This document shows positions 1 through 9,964 of a stretch of DNA of 33,347 nt, piece by piece. The DNA is from Candidatus Stoquefichus massiliensis AP9 (lineage in GTDB: Bacteria > Bacillota_I > Bacilli_A > Erysipelotrichales > Coprobacillaceae). The notes under the pieces are model-generated. The model did not search any database, was not told the DNA's origin, and saw only the letters and a program-made list of their open reading frames with translations. The stretch is from the NCBI RefSeq assembly GCF_000455285.1, contig NZ_HG005287.1, positions 250,214-283,560 on the forward strand, written 5' to 3'. The position numbers and the translations under genes are program-made. Position 1 is the first letter of the stretch; each line of letters starts with the position of its first letter.

Positions 1-6
1 ATAATA

Positions 7-666
7 ATGAATATGATAAAAAGAGGACTTATGATTATATTGATAATGATACTTGTGGGAGTCATGAGTATTGCTGGTATAAATATATATATGTGTCAAT
101 CAACCCAAAAACAAATGACAAGTGAAATGGAAAATGCAGACTGTATTCTTGTTTTAGGCGCTGGTATCAGAAATAACAAACCAACACCTATGCTCAATGA
201 TAGACTAGAACAAGCAATCTCTTTATACAATGAGAAAAAAGCTCCTAAAATCATTATGAGTGGAGATCATGGTAAAGCTGATTACAATGAAGTAGGTGTT
301 ATGAAAAAGTTTACAATGGATAAAGGTGTTCCTTCATCAGATATCTTTATGGATCATGCAGGTTTCTCTACATATGAAAGTCTCTATCGTGCTAAGGAAA
401 TCTTTCAGGCAAAAAAGATAATTATTGTCACACAGGATTATCATTTATACAGAGCTTTATATATCGCCAATCAGTTAGGACTTGAAGCTGTAGGCGTTGC
501 ATCTAATCCAAGAGAATATAGTGGTCAGACAATGCGTGATATACGTGAAGTTGCAGCCAGATGCAAAGATTTTATCACTTGCATTTTTAAACCAGAACCA
601 ACATATCTTGGTGATACAATTCCTGTATCTGGTGATGGTGATATAACAAACGATCAAGCGATTTAA
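7..666 (+). CDS. SanA/YdcF/ElyC-like DUF218 membrane protein
   Basis: A 219-residue protein with one N-terminal membrane segment (about residues 8-29) followed by a DUF218 domain. The family signatures are visible: ADCILVLGAG after the anchor, MLNDRLEQAI, the MSGDHG and NEVGVM stretch, GFSTYESLYRAKEIF, and TQDYHLYRALYIA. Family members (SanA, YdcF, ElyC) affect envelope integrity or vancomycin exclusion, but their reaction is not firmly known, so no substrate is proposed. The first ATG is at 7, with another at 13. Only six bases of upstream sequence are in the window and they stay open in frame, so a slightly longer protein cannot be excluded. The gene converges on the ABC permease and ends at a shared hairpin terminator. 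Confident in family, not in role. Confidence 0.85.
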   Translation: MNMIKRGLMIILIMILVGVMSIAGINIYMCQSTQKQMTSEMENADCILVLGAGIRNNKPTPMLNDRLEQAISLYNEKKAPKIIMSGDHGKADYNEVGVMKKFTMDKGVPSSDIFMDHAGFSTYESLYRAKEIFQAKKIIIVTQDYHLYRALYIANQLGLEAVGVASNPREYSGQTMRDIREVAARCKDFITCIFKPEPTYLGDTIPVSGDGDITNDQAI

Positions 667-695
667 AAACTCATCAATTATTTTGATGAGCTTTT
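665..695. terminator. Bidirectional terminator hairpin
   Basis: CTCATCAA (670-677) pairs with TTGATGAG (683-690) around a 5-nt loop. An A run precedes it and a T run follows it, so it can end transcription from both the SanA-like gene (plus) and the ABC permease operon (minus). It overlaps the stop codon of the permease. Confidence 0.75.
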
Positions 696-3002
696 TCTTG
701 TCTTAAACAACAAGCCATTTACTATGAATAAACCTATCCATAAATAAATTGGTATATCAAAAATATAATTTTTTAAAATATGCAAAAGATGAAAGCCTTC
801 TATTCCAATGATATCTGTTAAATAATAATTTTGTATCCAAAGACAAACCATGATGAAACTTATTAACAAGGCAAGTAAATATATAATTATTTCATTTGTT
901 CTGTCTATTTGATTTAATTGTTGTTGCGAAGCACCTAATGCATTCATAACTTTATAATATTTATTCATAGTTCTTTCATAGCTTTGATTCAAATAGATAA
1001 AAACTATCTTAAATCCAATAAGGATAGTACTCAATATTATTGATGTGACAAACAATGATGTCCACATATTTAATAGAATTGTTTCTCTTTCATGATGATC
1101 ATTAGTTAAAGTCATATCATTCATATGAATACGACTTAATTCTGCTTCAGTCTGTTCAAAATTAATATGATCATATGTTTCAATACTCACAAACTGATAA
1201 GTATCAAGATCTGTTATCTTCTGGTAAAGATTTTGATTACATATCATTCCATAAGGTCGGCTAATATTACCATACCATGATTCTACATCATCATAAATAA
1301 TCGCTGATATTGTTAAAGATTGATGATTAATTGTGATTTGATCTCCAATATGAATCATTTCTTCTTTATACATTTTTGAATAGTTCTTATCTCTTTGTGC
1401 ATCATAAATTGTTTTCCAGCCATCTTGATATTGATAATAAGTCGGTAGATGTAAAATAACATGATTGCTTTGAAATTCTTCTTTGGTGATTTGACCTACT
1501 TGTACGAATGATTGATATTCATCAAATAATGAATCACTAATACCATATAGTGATCCTAATAATTCTTGTTGTCCTGAGTAAAGTGACATGACTTCATTTT
1601 TAATAAATTGTGCATACTCACTTTGATCTCCTTTATAAGAGATAGGATAGTATGGAGATTGACTTATTGAATTGATTTGTTTAACTCCATAAACACCTTG
1701 TAATTGCTGATACTCTTGTAATGTCATTCCATTCTTATTTTCGTACGGCATAGCTAAATCACCATAAGAATACTGATACTGATATGTTTCTTTCATAAAA
1801 TGATAATCTTGATACTGATGATAGACATCAATGAAACCTATAGCACATATAGATAAAGAAGACGCAATCAAAAGACAACGTATAATAAATCGAAATGGAT
1901 AAGTTCGATTAAAAATATAAAGAATACGCCACTGATTTATAGGTTTTCTTTTTCTTTTTATAACTTTGACTTTTTTGACAGGATTATGATTCATTTGAAT
2001 AGTGTCCATCAATGACAATATACAATGCAAAAGAATATAAATGAGAATAATATCTATTAATTTTGAATAAGGTATGATAATTGGATATTGATAGAATTGT
2101 AAACATAAAGTGATCAAACATATGATAATAAGAGATGATATCACCGATAAGATAAAGACGATTGTTTTTTCAATCCATAACATAAGTATTAATTGACTTT
2201 TTAATAAACCTAATTGATACATAATAGATAATTGCTTCATTCTTGTCTGATACATATATCTAGAAATACTACCCATAGCTATAAAGGCAAAGATAACAAT
2301 ATAGAAGACAAGTAGAAAATATGGGGACTGATTATCATTTAAAGATATATAAGTATAATCATTTGTTATAAAGTGTTCGCCATATAATGTAAAATCTGGC
2401 AAAGAATCTAAGAAACCATCCTTCAATGTAAAATAACAATTCCTATCCTTAACATCAAAGCCTTTTGTGATAATGTTAACCATCATTTGATCATCTGTTT
2501 TATGAAGATGGGAAAAATTATAACAGATTCCTACTAATTGAAATGAATAGGTTTGATGATCAATTTTTAAATCAATTGTTTGATTTAAATCATAACTTAT
2601 TTTTAACTGATCCAACAAACTCATTTCCATCACAATTTCTTGTTTGTTTTCTGGCATCCTACCCTTATACATCCTTATCTTCATGAGTTCAGTATTCTCA
2701 TATTCGCCTAATTGTCCTAATAGAACTCCATCTTTCATAACATTCCCATAATTTTTTGAAATATTGACCTGATCAATCATTTGATTATGTTGCAGTGTTT
2801 TTAAATTTTCTAATTGAATATGGTAGATTGCACCGTGATACTTCCCATATAATTCTTGTCGCTGATTCTGTTGAAATTCCTGATATGAATAAACACCTAT
2901 AATTGCACAAAAACATAATAATAGCGTTGTAACAATAAGAATACAATAGTGCTGGTAAGCCTTACGATAAGCTTTCAAGTTAGTTATTATTAATTTAAAC
3001 AT
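678..3002 (-). CDS. ABC transporter permease, FtsX/MacB type, 8 TM segments
   Basis: About 774 residues. I place the start at the ATG at 3002 (protein begins MFKLIITNLK). The upstream in-frame codons lie inside the ATPase gene, while a GGGTG site sits at good distance before this ATG. The start overlaps the ATPase stop codon by 8 bases, which suggests translational coupling. Topology by eye: TM1 near residues 13-35, a large outer domain to about 225, three TM segments, a basic cytoplasmic linker (KKVKVIKRKRKP), then a second half with one TM, a second outer domain and three TM. This duplicated FtsX plan differs from the 10-TM, single-loop BceB plan. With the adjacent ATPase and two-component genes it probably moves, or senses removal of, a peptide or lipid at the membrane. 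The substrate is unknown. Confidence 0.85.
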   Translation of the reverse strand: MFKLIITNLKAYRKAYQHYCILIVTTLLLCFCAIIGVYSYQEFQQNQRQELYGKYHGAIYHIQLENLKTLQHNQMIDQVNISKNYGNVMKDGVLLGQLGEYENTELMKIRMYKGRMPENKQEIVMEMSLLDQLKISYDLNQTIDLKIDHQTYSFQLVGICYNFSHLHKTDDQMMVNIITKGFDVKDRNCYFTLKDGFLDSLPDFTLYGEHFITNDYTYISLNDNQSPYFLLVFYIVIFAFIAMGSISRYMYQTRMKQLSIMYQLGLLKSQLILMLWIEKTIVFILSVISSLIIICLITLCLQFYQYPIIIPYSKLIDIILIYILLHCILSLMDTIQMNHNPVKKVKVIKRKRKPINQWRILYIFNRTYPFRFIIRCLLIASSLSICAIGFIDVYHQYQDYHFMKETYQYQYSYGDLAMPYENKNGMTLQEYQQLQGVYGVKQINSISQSPYYPISYKGDQSEYAQFIKNEVMSLYSGQQELLGSLYGISDSLFDEYQSFVQVGQITKEEFQSNHVILHLPTYYQYQDGWKTIYDAQRDKNYSKMYKEEMIHIGDQITINHQSLTISAIIYDDVESWYGNISRPYGMICNQNLYQKITDLDTYQFVSIETYDHINFEQTEAELSRIHMNDMTLTNDHHERETILLNMWTSLFVTSIILSTILIGFKIVFIYLNQSYERTMNKYYKVMNALGASQQQLNQIDRTNEIIIYLLALLISFIMVCLWIQNYYLTDIIGIEGFHLLHILKNYIFDIPIYLWIGLFIVNGLLFKTRKSSSK

Positions 3003-3672
3003 CTTGATCACCCGCTTGATCAAAATCGATGATACCATCCTTAATCCTTATCATTCTATTCATAGATCTCGCAATATCTAAGTCATGTGTTACAAGTAAA
3101 ATAGTCTGATGAAATTGTGAATGACAAGTCTTGAGTATTTGTAAAAGTTCTTGAGTATTTTTTTGATCAAGGTTACCTGTTGGTTCATCACATAATAAAA
3201 TATCTGGTTTTTGTAGTATCGCACGCAATGCACATACTCGCTGTTTTTGTCCACCTGATAATTGTTCAGGAAACTTATCAAGAATATCTTCGATATCCAT
3301 TAACTTTAATAAATCATGAAAATACTGTTGGTCATAATCTTCTTTTTTAATGTAGAATGGAAGCTGTATATTCTCATACACAGTGAATTCTTCAATCAAA
3401 TGATAGTCCTGAAAAATACATGCAACCCTATCTCTCATAAAGATTTTTCTATCTTTTTGGGACATTGAAAAAATATCCTGATGATCAATATAAACATGAC
3501 CATGAGTTGGTTCAAGCATACCACCTGCAATATTTAATAAAGTTGTTTTTCCACTTCCACTTTTCCCAATAATAGCTAAATACTCACCTCTATCAATACA
3601 TAAATTAATGCCCCTAAGAACTTTCTCTTGTCCATATTGATGTTTAATATCTTTGATCTCAATAATATGCAT
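2995..3672 (-). CDS. ABC transporter ATP-binding protein (LolD/MacB/BceA type)
   Basis: A 225-residue ATPase of usual length. Walker A is GKSGSGKT at residues 36-43, the Q-loop is in IFQDYHLIEE, the signature is LSGGQKQRV at about 138-146, Walker B with catalytic Glu is LLCDEPTGNLD near 159-169, and the H-loop is in LLVTHDLD. The GNLD run after Walker B is typical of the MacB/LolD/BceA group that partners FtsX-like permeases. It is third in the operon: kinase, a 51-bp gap, this gene, then the permease overlapping by 8 bp. It powers the permease from the cytoplasmic face. Confidence 0.92.
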   Translation of the reverse strand: MHIIEIKDIKHQYGQEKVLRGINLCIDRGEYLAIIGKSGSGKTTLLNIAGGMLEPTHGHVYIDHQDIFSMSQKDRKIFMRDRVACIFQDYHLIEEFTVYENIQLPFYIKKEDYDQQYFHDLLKLMDIEDILDKFPEQLSGGQKQRVCALRAILQKPDILLCDEPTGNLDQKNTQELLQILKTCHSQFHQTILLVTHDLDIARSMNRMIRIKDGIIDFDQAGDQDV

Positions 3673-3723
3673 ATCATTTCACCCCCCCTATCCATACTAT
3701 ACAAAACAATCCTTGCATTTTTA

Positions 3724-4863
3724 TTACATAATTAACTGATCAGGTATATTGATTATAAATAGAGTTCCAGATTCAATATTTTCCACTTTCAATTCTCCAA
3801 AATGCTTAGAAATAATAAGATGGCTTAAATAAAGTCCTAACCCCACTCCCTTAACATAATCTGTTGTATAATAACGTTCAAAAAGATGATTTAAGTCTGC
3901 AATTCCACCTGCATAATCACGAATAGATATATTAATTTGAGAATCTTTTTTTACCTTGAGTTCAATAGACTGTTGGGGTTTAGAATGCTCAATACAATTC
4001 TTGATTATATTTTCTATAGCCTCTTTTAACCAATAACTATCATAATATCCTATATCTGCTAAACATTCTACTTCCAGTTCAATTTGATAAGAATATAAGA
4101 GTTCATCTAAATCACTCATCATATCATCAATAAGTTCTTCAAAACAGTTCTTTTCAATATGCATTTCAATCTTCCCCGCTTGAAGTTTTCCTTGATTTAA
4201 TAACTGAGTCATTATTGTATTCATTTTCTGTATTTGATTTTCTAGTTTTGATGCATCCAATTGTTTTTCATATTTTTGATTTTCAATCATGAGTTGTAAT
4301 GATGATAACGGTGTTTTTAATTGATGTGTAACGTCCATTATAAATTGATACATAAATTCTTTTTCTTTGGTTATTTTATCTATTTGGTATTGAATGTATT
4401 GTTGATGTTTTTGAAATGATATATTCAAAGGATAAGTAATTGTTATTGGTAATTGGTTTTCAGTATTATAAATATTATCATTGATTAATTTTTGATACTT
4501 TTTAAAGTGATAGTTATATAAAATCATTAAACTTGTTATAAATAAATAGATGCTTATACCAATGAAAACTCTATTTCTATCACTGTCCTTGAGATGTTCA
4601 TTGATAAAATACTGATAATTTTTTTGATAACTACTCTGTATAATAATTTCCTTTCCATGCTGATAATAATCGTTATCCTCAGCAAAATTTTGATTAAAGT
4701 AGTCTTCTACACCAGATGATTTATCTGTATATAAATAACCAACCTGTGATAAAAACATATACTCATAATCTTTATGCTGAATAAAAATCATAAAATAAGT
4801 GAAAGCAGCACATATGATAAGAACTCCTATATTCATAATAATCAAATATTTTTTATTTATCAT
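3724..4863 (-). CDS. Sensor histidine kinase
   Basis: About 379 residues from the ATG at 4863. An in-frame ATG at 4869 and a TTG at 4872 are alternatives; AGGAGAG lies 10 nt before 4863 and 4 nt before 4869, so the start is uncertain. TM1 spans about residues 5-26, an outer region of about 65-70 residues follows, and TM2 is near 98-116. The H-box is DVTHQLKTPLSS with phospho-His near residue 180. The N-box is ENIIKNCIEHS, and ATP-lid motifs are DYAGGI and GVGLGLYLS. Bce-type kinases have almost no outer loop, so this one likely senses with its own outer domain rather than only through the ABC permease. It overlaps the response regulator gene by 11 bases. Confidence 0.9.
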   Translation of the reverse strand: MINKKYLIIMNIGVLIICAAFTYFMIFIQHKDYEYMFLSQVGYLYTDKSSGVEDYFNQNFAEDNDYYQHGKEIIIQSSYQKNYQYFINEHLKDSDRNRVFIGISIYLFITSLMILYNYHFKKYQKLINDNIYNTENQLPITITYPLNISFQKHQQYIQYQIDKITKEKEFMYQFIMDVTHQLKTPLSSLQLMIENQKYEKQLDASKLENQIQKMNTIMTQLLNQGKLQAGKIEMHIEKNCFEELIDDMMSDLDELLYSYQIELEVECLADIGYYDSYWLKEAIENIIKNCIEHSKPQQSIELKVKKDSQINISIRDYAGGIADLNHLFERYYTTDYVKGVGLGLYLSHLIISKHFGELKVENIESGTLFIINIPDQLIM

Positions 4864-5527
4864 ACACATCAATCTCTCCTATCCAGCGATATCCAAATCC
4901 ATAAACAGTTTCTATATATGATTTTCCAATTGCCTTTCTTAATCTTGACATATGGACTGTCAATGTAGAAGGGTCAATATCTTCAAATGCATATAAACAT
5001 TCTAATAAATAATCACGTTGGCAGATCTTTCCTGCATTCTTTATTAAGATATTTAAGATTTCAAATTCTATTTTTCTTAATTTTATTTCTTCTTGATTTT
5101 TCATTATCACATGATTATTTAAATCTATTATAAGATCATGACATATGATTCTATGATCATTTTTTCTTTGATAAAGATTTAATAATGCTCTTATACGCAT
5201 ATGTAATATATTGAAAGAAAATGGTTTTATAACATAATCATTAGCTCCCTTTTCAAAACCATATATGATATCTTTTTCATTATCTAAGGCTGTTAAGATA
5301 ATAATCGGAGAACCAGTTTTTTCTCTTATGCTTGCACATAGATCAAACCCCGATATATCTGGTAACATGATATCTAAAAGATAGATATCTGCTTTTTCAT
5401 AGCGACTATAATTGAGTGCATCTTTTCCATTTTGAAACCATTGAACATGATATTGAAAATATTCTAACATTTTCTTTAACTCTGTTCCTAATGCCATATC
5501 ATCTTCTACCATAATAACTGATATCAC
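4853..5527 (-). CDS. OmpR/PhoB-type response regulator
   Basis: About 224 residues: a receiver domain (1-115) and a winged-helix DNA-binding domain (about 125-224). Receiver residues are E8-D9-D10, phospho-acceptor D52 in YLLDIMLPD, T79 and K101 in VIKPF. The C-terminal TVHMSRLRKAIG and ETVYGFGYRW runs are the recognition helix and wing of the OmpR family. The start is decided by the ribosome site: AAAAGGAG touches an ATG at 5536 with no spacing but lies 9 nt before the GTG at 5527, so GTG is preferred. It is the first gene of the regulator-kinase-ATPase-permease operon and likely controls its own transporter. Confidence 0.9.
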   Translation of the reverse strand: MISVIMVEDDMALGTELKKMLEYFQYHVQWFQNGKDALNYSRYEKADIYLLDIMLPDISGFDLCASIREKTGSPIIILTALDNEKDIIYGFEKGANDYVIKPFSFNILHMRIRALLNLYQRKNDHRIICHDLIIDLNNHVIMKNQEEIKLRKIEFEILNILIKNAGKICQRDYLLECLYAFEDIDPSTLTVHMSRLRKAIGKSYIETVYGFGYRWIGEIDVYDK

Positions 5528-5549
5528 ATAAATCATCTCCTTTTGTGTG

Positions 5550-5573
5550 AAAAGTGGAGTTAAAAAACTCCAC
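5550..5573 (-). terminator. Hairpin between the acetyltransferase gene and the response regulator gene
   Basis: GTGGAGTT (5554-5561) and AACTCCAC (5566-5573) form a perfect 8-bp stem with a 4-nt loop. On the minus strand the stem is followed by TTTT. It may end the acetyltransferase transcript. It also lies directly before the ribosome site of the response regulator, so any promoter upstream of it would place the hairpin in that gene's leader. Confidence 0.55.
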
Positions 5574-5613
5574 CTTGATATATTTATTTTAACTGATAAT
5601 CCTTACATCAATG

Positions 5614-6042
5614 TTACAATTTTAAATCTTTCGTGTAATTATAATGATCTTTTTTATATCCATGTGCTTCATAGAATTGATGTGCTTTCTTACGATATGT
5701 TGAAGTTGAAAGTTCAATTTGTTCTAAATGACATTCTTTTGCAAACTCTTCAATTCTCGTGATTAAACGTTCACCAATACGTAATCCCCGATAATTTGGT
5801 TTTACAACCAATTCTACAATTTCTCCTGTATCATCATCATGATGTAAATAATGATGGATATAAAGACTGATAAACCCTAATATTTGATTTTCTTTTTTGT
5901 AAACCAACATTTCAACATCATTGTTTTCAAGTCCATTCTGAAACACTTTCATGAAATGATCTTTATTGATTTCTTTGTCTTCTAATATACATATTAACTG
6001 ATAAATTTCTTCTTGATCATGTAACTTTGCCTGTTCAATCAT
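5614..6042 (-). CDS. GNAT-family N-acetyltransferase
   Basis: A 142-residue single-domain protein. The acetyl-CoA site is the ELVVKPNYRGLRIGERLI stretch, matching the family pattern of beta-strand 4 followed by R/Q-x-x-G-x-G/A. An FYEAHGY run near the C terminus (AHQFYEAHGYKKD) is the usual last motif. The acceptor cannot be read from sequence. It is a monocistronic gene between two hairpins and has a recognisable promoter of its own. It is not clearly linked to the two-component/ABC module downstream, apart from orientation. Confidence 0.85.
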   Translation of the reverse strand: MIEQAKLHDQEEIYQLICILEDKEINKDHFMKVFQNGLENNDVEMLVYKKENQILGFISLYIHHYLHHDDDTGEIVELVVKPNYRGLRIGERLITRIEEFAKECHLEQIELSTSTYRKKAHQFYEAHGYKKDHYNYTKDLKL

Positions 6043-6068
6043 ATTCTATCCTCATTTCTTATAAATAT

Positions 6069-6096
6069 ATTTTACCAAATGACAATGATATTTCAA
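6069..6096 (-). promoter_or_regulatory. Predicted sigma-A promoter of the acetyltransferase gene
   Basis: Minus-strand TTGAAA (6091-6096), 16-nt spacer, TAAAAT (6069-6074), placed 27 bases upstream of the ATG at 6042. Confidence 0.45.
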
Positions 6097-7565
<1,469 letters not shown>

Positions 7566-7589
7566 TTATTCCTCCTTCTATTTTCTTCT

Positions 7590-7618
7590 ATTATATAGAT
7601 TGTTTCTTTTTTCACATA
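7590..7618 (-). promoter_or_regulatory. Predicted promoter of the GH1 gene
   Basis: A consensus TATAAT -10 (7590-7595, minus strand) lies 28 bases before the GH1 start. The -35 position (7613-7618, TATGTG) is poor, so activation or another sigma contact may be needed. Confidence 0.45.
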
Positions 7619-7632
7619 ATAATTTTCACAAC

Positions 7633-7649
7633 ATGAAAGTTATTTTCAT
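7633..7649. promoter_or_regulatory. Palindrome in the divergent GH1/CapA spacer
   Basis: ATGAAA and TTTCAT arms separated by 5 bases. It lies 15 bases upstream of the GH1 -35 position and just before the CapA-side promoter candidate. It resembles a cre or LacI-type half-site pair but lacks the central CG, so the binding protein is unknown. Confidence 0.3.
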
Positions 7650-7661
7650 ATTTTAAAAATC

Positions 7662-7690
7662 TTGTTTTCGGTTCGACTTTATTCTACAAT
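7662..7690 (+). promoter_or_regulatory. Candidate promoter of the CapA-like gene
   Basis: TTGTTT (7662-7667), 17-nt spacer, TACAAT (7685-7690). It would give a leader of only about 10 bases before the ATG at 7707, which is short, so it is tentative. Confidence 0.35.
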
Positions 7691-7706
7691 AAATATGGTG
7701 ATGATT

Positions 7707-8852
7707 ATGAAAAAAATATGTTTATGTTTTTTGCTTCTTCTTACTGCTTGTCAAAGCCAAGAAACCGATAAAACAATTGAAACGAAATCAACAAATGTTC
7801 ATTGTACATTTGTTGGTGATCTATTATATGAACAACCCTATTATGATTGGATAGAAAATGATTCTCAAGATAAAGGTTATTATGATCTTGTGAGACCTTA
7901 TTTTCAAAAAGATGACTTATCTATTGCCAATTTAGAGACACCAATTGGAGGAACTGAATTAAAAACTTCTGGAGTAGGTTATTCTTTTAATGCTTCTAAA
8001 GAAATTGGTGAACAAGTTGCATCTTTAGATTTAGAAGTGGTTTCGACTGCCAATAATCATGCAAATGATAGAGGCAATAAAGGTATCGATAACACACTCA
8101 AATTCTTACAAGAGAAAAACATCTTATCTGTTGGAACATATAAAAATGAAGAAGATCGTAAACAAGGAAGGTATCAAACAATTAATGGTATTAAATTTGG
8201 CTATGTTGCTTATACATATGCAACGAATCAGATTGTAAGTAAACAAAATCAGCATAAGATTAGTCTCTTTAATCAGCCAAGCAATCGTCAATTTACACAA
8301 GAATATAAAGATTTACTCACAAAAGAAATTACTGAAACAAGAAAGAACTGTGATGTCTTAATTGCAATGATGCATTGGGGAACTGAATTCACATACGATA
8401 TTTCAGCACAACAAAAAGAAGTCTCAAAATTTATCAGTGATTTAGGTGTTGATATCATTATTGGCAATCATCCCCATTGTTCACAAACAATGGAATGGAT
8501 CAACAACAATAAAACGCTTTGTATGTATTCATTAGGAAACTTTGTTTCAGCTGATCATATTGTTGATAGAACAAACCAGGAATTTAAGAATGCTTATAAT
8601 GTTTCCATGATGGTCACTTTAGATATCAAAAAAGACAATGATCACTTATCTATTGAAGACATTCAATATATTCCTATTATCAATTACTATGATAAAAAAC
8701 TCAAGAACTTCAAACTCGTTCCTTATGACCAATATACACAAGAATTAGAAAAAACACATTATCACTATAAAAATGGTTTTACAAAAGATTGGATTCAAAA
8801 AACATATCAAAAATTAATACCTAAAGCAATTCCTAATCATCAGTTAACATAA
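7707..8852 (+). CDS. CapA/PGA_cap-family putative lipoprotein
   Basis: About 381 residues from the ATG at 7707, which gives a clean lipoprotein signal: MKK, a short hydrophobic stretch and an L-T-A-C lipobox with Cys15. Earlier in-frame codons would place about 15 unlikely residues before it. The CapA/metallophosphatase-like core has LSIANLETPIGG, STANNHANDRG, MMHWGTEF, IIGNHPHCSQ and YSLGNFVS, so the His/Asn metal-site residues of this superfamily are present. CapA homologues take part in poly-gamma-glutamate capsule assembly, but no capBC genes are nearby, so a capsule role is not supported. It may be an extracytoplasmic phosphoesterase-like enzyme of unknown substrate. It is a single gene, convergent with the sulfatase maturase gene. 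Confidence 0.82.
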   Translation: MKKICLCFLLLLTACQSQETDKTIETKSTNVHCTFVGDLLYEQPYYDWIENDSQDKGYYDLVRPYFQKDDLSIANLETPIGGTELKTSGVGYSFNASKEIGEQVASLDLEVVSTANNHANDRGNKGIDNTLKFLQEKNILSVGTYKNEEDRKQGRYQTINGIKFGYVAYTYATNQIVSKQNQHKISLFNQPSNRQFTQEYKDLLTKEITETRKNCDVLIAMMHWGTEFTYDISAQQKEVSKFISDLGVDIIIGNHPHCSQTMEWINNNKTLCMYSLGNFVSADHIVDRTNQEFKNAYNVSMMVTLDIKKDNDHLSIEDIQYIPIINYYDKKLKNFKLVPYDQYTQELEKTHYHYKNGFTKDWIQKTYQKLIPKAIPNHQLT

Positions 8853-8877
8853 AAAACCCAGAAATTCTGGGTTTTTA
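8851..8877. terminator. Bidirectional terminator between the CapA-like gene and the maturase gene
   Basis: A CCCAGAA / TTCTGGG stem flanked by an A run on the left and a T run on the right. It sits exactly between the two convergent stop codons and can serve both strands. Confidence 0.88.
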
Positions 8878-9948
8878 TAATGAATACAATTTTGGTAATA
8901 GACTTTTTAATAGATCCTGATATCCACAATACTCATTTTGAACATAAACATCCCTCATTCTTTTACAGTTTCCATGACAAAAGGAAATAAACTGACATGA
9001 CTTACATATATCCATTTGTTCATTAACAATACGAGAGAAGTTCAAGAAAATTTTATGCTTTGCCATCTCTTGAAAATCATTTTCAAGCACATTTCCAATT
9101 TTATATTCATCTAAAGCATAAAAATCACATGGATAAGCCATCCCATTGGCTTCAATAATAAAGTTAGGCTGACACTGTCCCATCATACCACATGTCATTG
9201 GAGCTTGTCTGTGTAATATGGCAAGCAAATCTTCAAAGAGAGTGATATGCATATAGTAACCTGATTGATAATCTTTGATCCATAGTTTAAAGAGTTGTTT
9301 ATAGAATTCTGCAAATAAATGACTATCTAAGGCATAAGGATTTTCATAGTCAAAATCAGGTAAACAGGGAATGAATTGAATATATTCAAAGTTTTGTTTT
9401 TTATAGAATTGATAGACTTTTTGAGGGTGTTTAGCAAGTTGATTCGTGAGGACTGTTAAGATATTAAAATCAATCTTATTTTTCTTCAATAGATCTATAA
9501 ATTTGATAACGGAAGAAAAAGACGCTTTTTGATCTATTGTTCGAAAATAATCATGGTTATCTTTATATCCATCTAATGAAACACCAACTAAAAAATGATA
9601 TTTTACAAATAAGTCACACCATTCTTGAGTCACTGCTATAGCATTTGTTTGTATTAAATATTGTCTTTTTTGAGTTTTTAATTTGATTTCATCTACTTTT
9701 TGACAAAAATATTGAAAAAATTCAAGACCTGCCAAAGTCGGTTCGCCACCTTGAAATCCAAAAGTTATCAAACCATTTTCACCAACATAATCACAAGCTT
9801 TTTTGATAAGCTCATCAACTGTTTCATGTTTCATGATTATGGCATCATATTCTTTTCTATGCCTAGCAACATCTTTATAAAAACAATAACGACATTCCAT
9901 CTGACATAAAGATGAAGCAGGTTTAATTAATAAATGAATGGATTTCAA
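8875..9948 (-). CDS. Anaerobic sulfatase-maturating enzyme (radical SAM/SPASM)
   Basis: 357 residues. It oxidises the active-site Cys of a sulfatase to formylglycine in the cytoplasm, using SAM and iron-sulfur clusters. The radical SAM motif is C15-x3-C19-x2-C22 (LCQMECRYCF), with FQGGEP as the SAM-binding GGE. The C-terminal SPASM region has multiple Cys: TCGMMGQC, YPCDFYALD, ICKSCQFISFCHGNC and EYCGY. The start is a TTG at 9948, 8 nt after AAAGGAGG, with no better ATG near. It lies 16 bases downstream of a sulfatase gene whose active site is of the Cys type, the exact substrate this enzyme needs. It is the last gene of the EIIC-LacI-sulfatase operon. Confidence 0.93.
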   Translation of the reverse strand: MKSIHLLIKPASSLCQMECRYCFYKDVARHRKEYDAIIMKHETVDELIKKACDYVGENGLITFGFQGGEPTLAGLEFFQYFCQKVDEIKLKTQKRQYLIQTNAIAVTQEWCDLFVKYHFLVGVSLDGYKDNHDYFRTIDQKASFSSVIKFIDLLKKNKIDFNILTVLTNQLAKHPQKVYQFYKKQNFEYIQFIPCLPDFDYENPYALDSHLFAEFYKQLFKLWIKDYQSGYYMHITLFEDLLAILHRQAPMTCGMMGQCQPNFIIEANGMAYPCDFYALDEYKIGNVLENDFQEMAKHKIFLNFSRIVNEQMDICKSCQFISFCHGNCKRMRDVYVQNEYCGYQDLLKSLLPKLYSL

Positions 9949-9964
9949 GATAGTTCCTCCTTTA

